Shown here: in pieces, positions 51,096-56,699 of the stretch
How positions within the stretch are numbered: position 1 is the first letter of the stretch
How the letters are laid out: each line of letters starts with the position of its first letter
Position numbers and translations under genes: made by a program
Assembly (NCBI RefSeq): GCF_022763305.1
Contig: NZ_JALEGT010000071.1
Location: 1 to 56,699, forward strand
Direction of reading: 5' to 3'
Length of the DNA stretch: 56,699 nucleotides
Origin: Marivita sp.
Lineage (GTDB): Bacteria > Pseudomonadota > Alphaproteobacteria > Rhodobacterales > Rhodobacteraceae
Notes under the pieces: model-generated
What the model saw: the letters and a program-made list of their open reading frames with translations, nothing else
The model's database searches: none
Told to the model about the DNA's origin: nothing

Positions 51096-52131
51096 TACCG
51101 TTCTTGGCTGGTTCCGCCGGAAATTCGCGGCGGACCAGTCGCGGATCACGGTCCGCCGGGGCGCCCGCACCCATGTGATCATCCTCGACGGGACGATGTC
51201 GTCGCTCGAACCGGGATGTGAGACCAATGCGGGGCGCCTGTTCCGACTGTTGCAGGAGGTGGGAGGCGACCTGTCGCTGTACTACGAGTCCGGGCTGCAA
51301 TGGTCCGACTGGCGCAGCGCGTCGGACATCGCAGTGGGGCGCGGCATCAACCGCCAGATCTGCCGCGCCTATGGATTTCTGGCCTCGCGCTACCGGCCGG
51401 GGGACCGCATTTTCCTGTTCGGGTATTCCCGGGGTGCCTATGCCGTGCGTTCGCTCGCGGGGGTGATCGACCGTGTGGGGCTGGTCAAGGCCGAACACGC
51501 TACCGAACGCAACATCCGTCAGGTCTATGCGCATTATCGACAGGCTTCCGACAGTTCGGCGGCGCAGGATTTTGCCCGCCTCTATTGTCATGACCGGACG
51601 CAGATCGCGGTGGTCGGGGTCTGGGACACGGTCAAGGCGCTGGGGATGCGGCTGCCGATCATTTGGCGGTTCACCAATGACAAACACGCGTTTCACAATG
51701 ACCAGCTTGGCCCGTCGATCCAGTGCGGTCTGCATGCGCTGGCCTATCACGAACGCCGCATGGCCTACGAACCGGTGCTCTGGTCCTGCCCGCCGGGCTG
51801 GACGGGTCATGTCGAACAGGTCTGGTTCAAGGGTGTGCACAGCGACATCGGCGGTCAGTTGCGCGGTCGGGAAGAGGCGCGGCCGCTGGCCAATATCCCG
51901 CTGGTCTGGATGCTGGAGCGCGCGGAACACGCTGGATTGCCCCTGCCCGAAGCCTGGCGCAGCCGGTTCGAACTGGACCCTCACGCGCCGTCGAGCGGCA
52001 ATTGGAGCGGGTGGGGCAAGCTCTTTCTCTATCGCAGGCACCGCCGGGTGGGTGCCGATCCCTCCGAGCGCATTCATGAATCGCTGCATGTTAGCGAACC
52101 GGTGGGCGTGCCCGAACCGATGCAGCCGTGA
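51073..52131 (+). CDS. DUF2235 alpha/beta-hydrolase-like protein
   Basis: A 352-residue protein. THVIILDGTMSSLEPG is the usual beginning of DUF2235 proteins (T6SS phospholipase effector relatives), and RIFLFGYSRGAYAVRSLAG holds the nucleophile Ser. VWDTVKALGMRLP and QVWFKGVHSDIGGQ give the acid and the His. Such enzymes may be lipases or esterases; no T6SS gene is near. The start at 51073 lies inside coxL, overlap 23 bases; a later start is possible but not obvious. Function is inferred from family. Confidence 0.85.
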   Translation: MRASRLSDTVLGWFRRKFAADQSRITVRRGARTHVIILDGTMSSLEPGCETNAGRLFRLLQEVGGDLSLYYESGLQWSDWRSASDIAVGRGINRQICRAYGFLASRYRPGDRIFLFGYSRGAYAVRSLAGVIDRVGLVKAEHATERNIRQVYAHYRQASDSSAAQDFARLYCHDRTQIAVVGVWDTVKALGMRLPIIWRFTNDKHAFHNDQLGPSIQCGLHALAYHERRMAYEPVLWSCPPGWTGHVEQVWFKGVHSDIGGQLRGREEARPLANIPLVWMLERAEHAGLPLPEAWRSRFELDPHAPSSGNWSGWGKLFLYRRHRRVGADPSERIHESLHVSEPVGVPEPMQP

Positions 52132-52217
52132 ATTCTGACGAATCTGTGACCGGAGCCCCGGTTTTCGCCCTTTAAAACCCCTGCAGCGTACCTATTTGAT
52201 TCTCAAGGAGCGCGGGC

Positions 52218-52310
52218 ATGGAACACCCGCAGCACCTACACTGTCCCTCGTTCCAACACTTGCGCCCAAGGCCTCCTTGGGCGCTTTTTCTTTCTCGCGC
52301 GGCAGGGTAG
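52218..52310 (+). CDS. Possible His-rich leader peptide (30 aa) over a terminator
   Basis: ATG at 52218 follows AAGGAG at seven bases. It reads MEHPQHLHCPSFQHLRP then runs on through the terminator stem to TAG at 52310. Four of the first 14 codons are His. The arrangement (strong ribosome site, short His-rich frame, terminator, then a gene) looks like a translation-controlled attenuator or a small RNA; the downstream gene is not a his gene, so regulatory meaning is unclear. Could be chance. Confidence 0.35.
   Translation: MEHPQHLHCPSFQHLRPRPPWALFLSRAAG
52262..52289 (+). terminator. Strong intrinsic terminator
   Basis: GCGCCCAAGG pairs perfectly with CCTTGGGCGC around a 3-nt loop, then TTTTTCTTTC. 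It lies 130 bases after the DUF2235 stop and 30 bases before the CoA-binding gene, so it either ends the DUF2235 message or controls the latter. Confidence 0.93.
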
Positions 52311-52319
52311 AGAACGGTC

Positions 52320-52787
52320 ATGACCTATTCCGACGATTTCCTGCGCACCGTCCTCAAACGTACCAAGACCGTTGCCGTGGTGGGCGTGTCGCTCAATCCG
52401 GTGCGCCCGTCCTATTACGTGGCCCGCTACCTGTCGCTCAAGGGATTCACCGTGATCCCGGTCAACCCGGGCCATGCCGGTGCCCGGCTTTTTGGGGCCG
52501 AGGTCAAGGCGTCGCTGGCGGATATCGACGCCAAGGTCGATATGGTGGACATTTTCCGCCGCTCTGACGCGGTGCCGCCCATCGTGGACGAGGCGCTGGA
52601 GCGGTTCCCGGACTTGCAGACCGTCTGGATGCAGATCGGTGTCGAGAACGCCGAGGCGGCCGCGAAAGCAGAGGCGCGCGGCGTGGATGTGGTGATGAAC
52701 CGCTGTCCCAAGATTGAGTATCAGCGGTTGTTCGGCGAACTGCGCATGGGTGGGTTCAATACTGGGATCATCTCCTCCAAGCTCTGA
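52320..52787 (+). CDS. CoA-binding protein (YccU family)
   Basis: A 155-residue Rossmann-fold protein of the CoA-binding YccU group: KTVAVVGVSLNPVRPSYYVARYLSLKGFTVIPVNPG and VWMQIGVENAEAAAKAEARGVDVVMNRCPKIEYQRL. Members bind CoA, but no reaction is known. It starts 30 bases after the terminator at 52262, with a weak ribosome site. The repeat at 52800 follows immediately after its stop codon. Confidence 0.9.
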   Translation: MTYSDDFLRTVLKRTKTVAVVGVSLNPVRPSYYVARYLSLKGFTVIPVNPGHAGARLFGAEVKASLADIDAKVDMVDIFRRSDAVPPIVDEALERFPDLQTVWMQIGVENAEAAAKAEARGVDVVMNRCPKIEYQRLFGELRMGGFNTGIISSKL

Positions 52788-52799
52788 GGCCGGGCGGGC

Positions 52800-52905
52800 G
52801 ATGCGTCGACGCATCGCGGCGTTTCCGTTGACGGAAACGGCTAGGGTCGTCCGTTGGTGCGCCCTTGGTTCAAGCCCAAAGGACGACGCCCCAAACCCCG
52901 AAGTG
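52800..52905 (+). repeat. Multi-hairpin interspersed repeat, copy 3
   Basis: GATGCG-TCGA-CGCATC (52800-52815) and GTTTCCGT-TG-ACGGAAAC (52821-52838) closely match copy 1 at 18651-18688. A GTCGTCC/GGACGAC pair follows (about 52846-52885) and then CCCCGAAGTGTTTTCGAAC at about 52896, matching the tail of the other copies. It fills the convergent gap between the CoA-binding gene and hisE. Confidence 0.8.
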
Positions 52906-52923
52906 TTTTCGAACCCGAGAAGT

Positions 52924-53232
52924 TCAGGACCGGTTTGCTTTTTCCTGCAGGCCGGACTGCCCCTGACGCTGGGCGAGTTCCGCCATCACGTCGGCCAGAG
53001 CCACATCGCGGGATTTCAGCAACACCAGCAGGTGGAACAGCACGTCGGCCGCTTCCGATGTCAGGCGGTCGCGGTCGCCCTTGATGGCTTCAATGATCGC
53101 CTCGATGGATTCCTCACCGAATTTCTCGGCGCATTTCTCGGGGCCTTTGGCCAGCAGTTTGGCGGTCCAGCTTTCCTCGGTAGAGGCACTCGCGCGTGCG
53201 GCGACGATCCGTTCTAGCTCTTCCAGCGTCAT
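52924..53232 (-). CDS. hisE: Phosphoribosyl-ATP pyrophosphatase
   Basis: A 102-residue MazG-type helical enzyme that removes pyrophosphate from phosphoribosyl-ATP, the second step of histidine synthesis. [43 protein letters not shown] has the EExxE / ExxD metal-binding Glu and Asp residues. The ATG overlaps the hisF stop (ATGA), so both are translated together. Length is normal. Confidence 0.96.
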   Translation of the reverse strand: MTLEELERIVAARASASTEESWTAKLLAKGPEKCAEKFGEESIEAIIEAIKGDRDRLTSEAADVLFHLLVLLKSRDVALADVMAELAQRQGQSGLQEKANRS

Positions 53233-53990
53233 GTCAGCCTCACCGGGATGCCAGCGGCGGCCATGTGGGCCTTGGCCTCGCCAATCGTGTATTCGCCGAA
53301 ATGGAAGATCGAGGCGGCCAGCACGGCGCTGGCACCGCCTTCGGTCACACCTTCGACAAGGTGATCCAGCGTGCCGACGCCGCCGGACGCGATCACCGGG
53401 ACATCCACCGCATCGGAAATCGCGCGGGTGAGCGGCAGGTTGAACCCCGCCTTGGTGCCGTCGCGGTCCATCGAGGTCAGAAGGATCTCCCCTGCGCCCT
53501 TGGCGACCACGGTCTTCGCGAACTCCACCGCGTCGATGCCCGTGGGTTTGCGGCCGCCATGGGTGAAGATTTCCCATCGACCTGGCTCCACCGTCTTGGC
53601 GTCGATGGCGACCACGATGCACTGGCTGCCGAACTGGTCTGCCGCCTCGGCCACAACGTCAGGCTTGGCGACAGCGGCGGAGTTGAACGACACCTTGTCG
53701 GCCCCCGCCAGCAGCAGAGCGCGCACATCCGCAACGGTACGCACGCCGCCACCCACGGTCAGCGGGATGAAGCATTGTTCCGCCGTGCGCGTCACCACGT
53801 CGAACATCGTACCGCGGTTTTCATGGGTGGCGTGGATGTCGAGAAAGCAGATCTCGTCCGCCCCTGCCGCGTCATAGGCGCGGGCGGCGTCCACGGGATC
53901 ACCGGCGTCGCGCAGGTCGACGAAATTGACGCCCTTGACCACACGGCCATCAGCGACATCGAGACAGGGAATGATGCGGGTCTTCAACAT
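53229..53990 (-). CDS. hisF: Imidazole glycerol phosphate synthase cyclase subunit
   Basis: A 253-residue (beta/alpha)8 barrel that forms imidazole glycerol phosphate and AICAR from PRFAR with ammonia from His[29 protein letters not shown] is the N-terminal signature (catalytic Asp11), [17 protein letters not shown] carries the second catalytic Asp, and [10 protein letters not shown] the phosphate site. The ATG at 53990 is used because the N terminus [11 protein letters not shown] is standard. It overlaps hisE by four bases. hisH is not in this window. Confidence 0.97.
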   Translation of the reverse strand: MLKTRIIPCLDVADGRVVKGVNFVDLRDAGDPVDAARAYDAAGADEICFLDIHATHENRGTMFDVVTRTAEQCFIPLTVGGGVRTVADVRALLLAGADKVSFNSAAVAKPDVVAEAADQFGSQCIVVAIDAKTVEPGRWEIFTHGGRKPTGIDAVEFAKTVVAKGAGEILLTSMDRDGTKAGFNLPLTRAISDAVDVPVIASGGVGTLDHLVEGVTEGGASAVLAASIFHFGEYTIGEAKAHMAAAGIPVRLT

Positions 53991-54078
53991 GCCTGTCGCG
54001 TACCCCGAAGATCGCCGCTTGTGAAGCCTGCGCATGTCGCATTATGCGTGGGACCCATCGAAAAGAAGGAGGTTTCCC

Positions 54079-54837
54079 ATGTCCGACAGTTTTGCGCGCT
54101 ATCCCAGCCTGTCCGGCAAGACCGTGTTCATCACCGGCGGTGCGTCGGGCATCGGCGCCGAAATCGTCACGGCGTTCGCCGCGCAGGGGGCCAAGGTGGG
54201 CTTTGTCGATCTGGACGGCCCCCGGGCGCAGGCGCTGGTGGAGGCGACAGAGGGAGACGTGGCCTGGGAAGAGGCCGATCTGCGCGACATCCCGGCGCTG
54301 CAGGCCGCCTTTGCCCGATTGAAAGACCGCTTTGGTCCAGCCGAGATCCTGGTCAACAACGCCGCTCGCGACGACCGCCACGATTGGCGCGAGGTCACGC
54401 CCGAGTATTGGGATGAACGGCAGGCGACCAACCTGCGGCATATGTTCTTTGCCATTCAGGCGGTGGCCCCCGACATGATCGAAGCCGGTGGTGGGTCGAT
54501 CATCAATCTCAGTTCCAACAGCTGGTGGGAAGCCGTCGGCAACATGCCAGCCTATGTCACGGCCAAGGCGGCCGTGCATGGGCTGACCCGCACCATGGCG
54601 CGCGATCTGGGTGGGCATCGCATCCGCGTCAACACGGTGGTGCCGGGCTGGATCATGACCGAGCGGCAGAAAGAGCTCTGGGCCACGCCCGACGCGCTGG
54701 AGGCGCACAGACAGAACCAGTGCCTGCCCGACCTGATCGAGCCGGTCTATGTGGCGCGGATGGTGCTGTTCCTCGCCTCCGACGACGCGGCGATGTGCAC
54801 GGCCAACAATTTCATGGTGGAAGCCGGGTCGATCTGA
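54079..54837 (+). CDS. SDR-family oxidoreductase
   Basis: A 252-residue short-chain dehydrogenase with TGGASGIG (residues 19-26), NNAA, and the Ser-Tyr-Lys triad in NLSSNSWWEAVGNMPAYVTAKAAV. The C-terminal GWIMTERQKELW is like that of aldose 1-dehydrogenases (L-rhamnose, D-galactose or L-fucose), but no sugar genes are near. AAGGAGG precedes the ATG at 54079. It sits opposite to the his genes between hisF and hisA, so it seems inserted there. Confidence 0.9.
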   Translation: MSDSFARYPSLSGKTVFITGGASGIGAEIVTAFAAQGAKVGFVDLDGPRAQALVEATEGDVAWEEADLRDIPALQAAFARLKDRFGPAEILVNNAARDDRHDWREVTPEYWDERQATNLRHMFFAIQAVAPDMIEAGGGSIINLSSNSWWEAVGNMPAYVTAKAAVHGLTRTMARDLGGHRIRVNTVVPGWIMTERQKELWATPDALEAHRQNQCLPDLIEPVYVARMVLFLASDDAAMCTANNFMVEAGSI

Positions 54838-54912
54838 CCGGTCACGGCAACGTGCCTTTCAAGTGACCTGCATCTCGCGGAGGCTGATGGGATCAGCCAG
54901 AGGGGGAAACTT

Positions 54913-55365
54913 ATGAAACACCTGATCTTCGCCACCAGTTTGGCCCTTGCGGCCACAAGCGTCACGGCAGGCGACAATGGAATGATGCGCAAGGACAGCG
55001 CGATGGGCGTGGCCGAGACCGTGGATTCGATGGTCTCTGCGATGGAAGAGGCCGGGATCACGATCTTCGCGCGGGTCGATCACGGCGCAGGCGCGCAGTC
55101 GATCGGCGCGGATGTGGGTGAGATGCAGCTTCTGATCTTCGGCAACCCGAAGGTCGGCACCCCGGCGATTCAGGATGATCCGGTGGCGGGGCTTTTCCTG
55201 CCGCTCAAGGTGCTGGTCTACGAGGACGCGATGGGCGCCACGAAGTTCGTCTATGAGGAGCCTTCCGCAATGCTGGGCAAGCTGGGCGGCGTGTCTGAAG
55301 ACGCCGCCTATCTGCAGACCATGGCGGGTGCGCTTGCGAAGTTCACCGATATGGTGGCGAACTAG
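54913..55365 (+). CDS. DUF302 secreted protein
   Basis: A 150-residue protein with a signal peptide ([20 protein letters not shown], cleavage after Ala19) and a DUF302 domain ([29 protein letters not shown] ... [33 protein letters not shown]). DUF302 proteins occur in periplasm and are linked to sulfur or redox metabolism in places, with no fixed function. It starts 76 bases after the SDR stop. Its TAG stop overlaps the hisA stop (CTAG palindrome), so the two genes are tightly convergent. Confidence 0.9.
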   Translation: MKHLIFATSLALAATSVTAGDNGMMRKDSAMGVAETVDSMVSAMEEAGITIFARVDHGAGAQSIGADVGEMQLLIFGNPKVGTPAIQDDPVAGLFLPLKVLVYEDAMGATKFVYEEPSAMLGKLGGVSEDAAYLQTMAGALAKFTDMVAN

Positions 55366-56084
55366 CCGCGCAACGCGGCCAGCGCCGCTGTCAGGTCGAT
55401 GGCGCCATCGTAAAGCGCGCGTCCCGAGATTGCGCCGTTGAGGCCCGCGCCGCAGTCGCGCAGGGCGATCAGGTCGCCCAGCGAGGATACACCGCCCGAG
55501 GCAATCACCGGGATCGACACCGCGCGCGCGAGGTCGGCGGTGGCTTCCAGGTTCGGGCCCTGCATCGCGCCGTCGCGGTTGATGTCGGTGTAGATGATCG
55601 CCGCCACACCCGCATCCTCGAAGGAGCGGGCAAGGTCGGTCACCATCACGTCGGTTTCCTCGGCCCAGCCCTTGGTCGCCACACGTCCGTTGCGGGCGTC
55701 GATGCCGACGGCGACATGGCCCGGAAAGGCGCGTGCCGCCTCGCGCACCAGATCGGGGTTTTCCACCGCGACGGTGCCCAGGATCACCCGCTGCAGACCT
55801 TTGTCGAGCCAGCGCTCGATTGTGGCCATGTCGCGGATGCCGCCGCCCAGCTGGGCGGGCACCTTGCAGCGGTCGAGAATGGCTTCGACCGCCGCCGCGT
55901 TCACCGGTTCCCCGGCGAAGGCACCGTTGAGATCCACCAGGTGCAGCCATTCGCAGCCCGCTTCGACAAATTCCATCGCCTGTGCGGCGGGGTCGTCGTT
56001 GAAGACGGTGGATTTCTCCATATCGCCGCGCAGCAGCCGCACGGCCTGTCCGTCTTTGAGGTCGATGGCGGGGTAGAGGATCAT
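55362..56084 (-). CDS. hisA: ProFAR isomerase (HisA)
   Basis: A 240-residue (beta/alpha)8 isomerase that opens the ribose of ProFAR in histidine synthesis. [17 protein letters not shown] (catalytic Asp8) and [17 protein letters not shown] (second Asp) are the two active-site Asp regions; [10 protein letters not shown] is the phosphate loop. Length is normal. CGGAGACG precedes the ATG at 56084. It is separated from hisF by 1.37 kb of opposite-strand genes. Confidence 0.97.
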   Translation of the reverse strand: MILYPAIDLKDGQAVRLLRGDMEKSTVFNDDPAAQAMEFVEAGCEWLHLVDLNGAFAGEPVNAAAVEAILDRCKVPAQLGGGIRDMATIERWLDKGLQRVILGTVAVENPDLVREAARAFPGHVAVGIDARNGRVATKGWAEETDVMVTDLARSFEDAGVAAIIYTDINRDGAMQGPNLEATADLARAVSIPVIASGGVSSLGDLIALRDCGAGLNGAISGRALYDGAIDLTAALAALRG

Positions 56085-56219
56085 GGGTCGTCTCCGGTCA
56101 GATGTCGCACGCGCTTTGACATGACGGAACGGCACATGCAACGCGACCCCGCGTCAATCTTGATCGGTTTGAAAACCTCGGGTCAGAGTTTCCGCACCAC
56201 TCTGAGGGAGGAGACAGAG

Positions 56220-56606
56220 ATGAAACTCATGACACTTGCCGCAGGCCTCGCGCTGGCCGCCAGCGCCGCCTTTGCCGATCCGGTGGAAGGCACGTGGAAG
56301 ACCCAGCCGGGTGATGATGGCAATTACGGGCTCGTTACGATCAGTGCCTGCGGGGCCGAAATCTGCGGCGTGCTGGGGCAGGGATATGACGCAAGCGGCA
56401 AGAAGATCGCATCGCCGAATATCGGCCGTCAGATGATCTGGGGCATGAAGCCCGAAGGCAATGGCAGCTACAAGGGCGGCAAGATCTGGGCGCCGGATCG
56501 GGACAAGACCTACAATTCGAAGATGACGCTGAATGGCAATCAGCTGAAGGTGGAAGGCTGTGTTCTGGGGATCTGCCGTGGCCAGACCTGGACGCGGGTG
56601 AAGTGA
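56220..56606 (+). CDS. DUF2147 secreted protein
   Basis: A 128-residue protein with a signal peptide (MKLMTLAAGLALAASAAFA, cleavage before DPVEG) and a DUF2147 beta-barrel-like domain (GTWKTQPGDDGNYGLVTISACGAEICGVLGQG ... WAPDRDKTYNSKMTLNGNQLKVEGCVLGICRGQTWTRV). Four Cys may pair as two disulfides. The family is found in the periplasm; no activity is known. GGAGGAGACAG precedes the ATG. Followed by a GC-rich hairpin (56614-56633) and the poly-G end. Confidence 0.9.
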   Translation: MKLMTLAAGLALAASAAFADPVEGTWKTQPGDDGNYGLVTISACGAEICGVLGQGYDASGKKIASPNIGRQMIWGMKPEGNGSYKGGKIWAPDRDKTYNSKMTLNGNQLKVEGCVLGICRGQTWTRVK

Positions 56607-56613
56607 GTTGTCT

Positions 56614-56633
56614 CGCGGGGGCAGGCCCCCGCG
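56614..56633 (+). terminator. GC-rich hairpin after DUF2147
   Basis: CGCGGGGGC and GCCCCCGCG flank AG; 9-bp perfect. It lies eight bases after the stop codon. The T run expected for a terminator cannot be judged because the sequence turns into poly-G. Confidence 0.6.
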
Positions 56634-56635
56634 AC

Positions 56636-56694
<59 letters not shown>

Positions 56695-56699
56695 CGGCC

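Overview
The window looks like a chromosomal contig of a marine-type alphaproteobacterium of the order Rhodobacterales (Roseobacter/Rhodobacter group). The support is high GC with strongly GC-biased third codon positions, the blocks pcm-tolC-(PopZ-like) and hisA/hisF/hisE, a DUF1127 protein, a PraR-type XRE regulator, a beta-type NuoE-NuoF fusion, and intergenic multi-hairpin repeats with a CCCCG-AAG-TATTT tail. This assignment is inference from gene content, not a database search. The last bases are a run of about 57 G, so the right edge is probably an assembly artefact or contig end.

Layout. 1-1.7 kb: an AT-richer stretch with an ArdC-type antirestriction gene and a small unknown gene, abutting the 3' end of tRNA-Cys, so probably the flank of an integrated element. 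1.9-7.2 kb: isoaspartate methyltransferase, TolC, an acidic PopZ-like polar organiser, a small conserved protein, elongation factor P and a GNAT gene whose Shine-Dalgarno lies inside the efp terminator. 7.6-11 kb (minus): folate-binding YgfZ, then a four-gene bufferin-type operon (BufA1 precursor peptide, MNIO enzyme BufB, partner BufC, DoxX protein), predicted to make a Cys-modified copper-binding peptide. 11.2-17.2 kb: thrS, a MAPEG protein, an ArsR-SRPBCC fusion, an MFS permease and a serine hydrolase.

17.2-24.6 kb: a catabolic-looking cluster of unknown substrate: an HpsN-like histidinol-dehydrogenase-family enzyme, two double SnoaL-like proteins (one frameshifted), a VOC protein, a degenerate M15-like protein, an SDR, a LacI regulator and a double cupin. 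Two near-identical operators (TTTTGCA-N6-TGCAAA) precede the first enzyme and the SDR, which suggests one LacI regulon.

24.6-42 kb: mixed housekeeping and accessory genes: GNAT, STAS, DUF1272, 5-formyl-THF cyclo-ligase, MgtE, guanine deaminase, two quinone oxidoreductases, an unknown gene preceded by 500 bp of non-coding DNA, rpmG, RNase P RNA, a ParDE module, a MetE-like protein, an 8-oxoguanine deaminase-like enzyme, HisN, a PraR-like regulator, LysR, DUF1127 and Bax inhibitor-1. 42-52 kb: an orphan NuoE-NuoF-type formate dehydrogenase beta subunit, FtsY with a long proline-rich linker, two membrane proteins, an Lrp regulator divergent from an ornithine-decarboxylase-like gene, an orphan CoxL-type molybdenum hydroxylase and a DUF2235 hydrolase. 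52-56.6 kb: a leader-like small ORF with terminator, a CoA-binding protein, and histidine genes hisE, hisF and hisA, the last separated from hisF by two opposite-strand genes.

No CRISPR array, transposase, integrase or rRNA was seen. The most rewarding items are the bufferin operon with its internal hairpin, the LacI-controlled cluster, the PopZ-like gene, the tRNA-Cys island junction and the interspersed multi-hairpin repeat.
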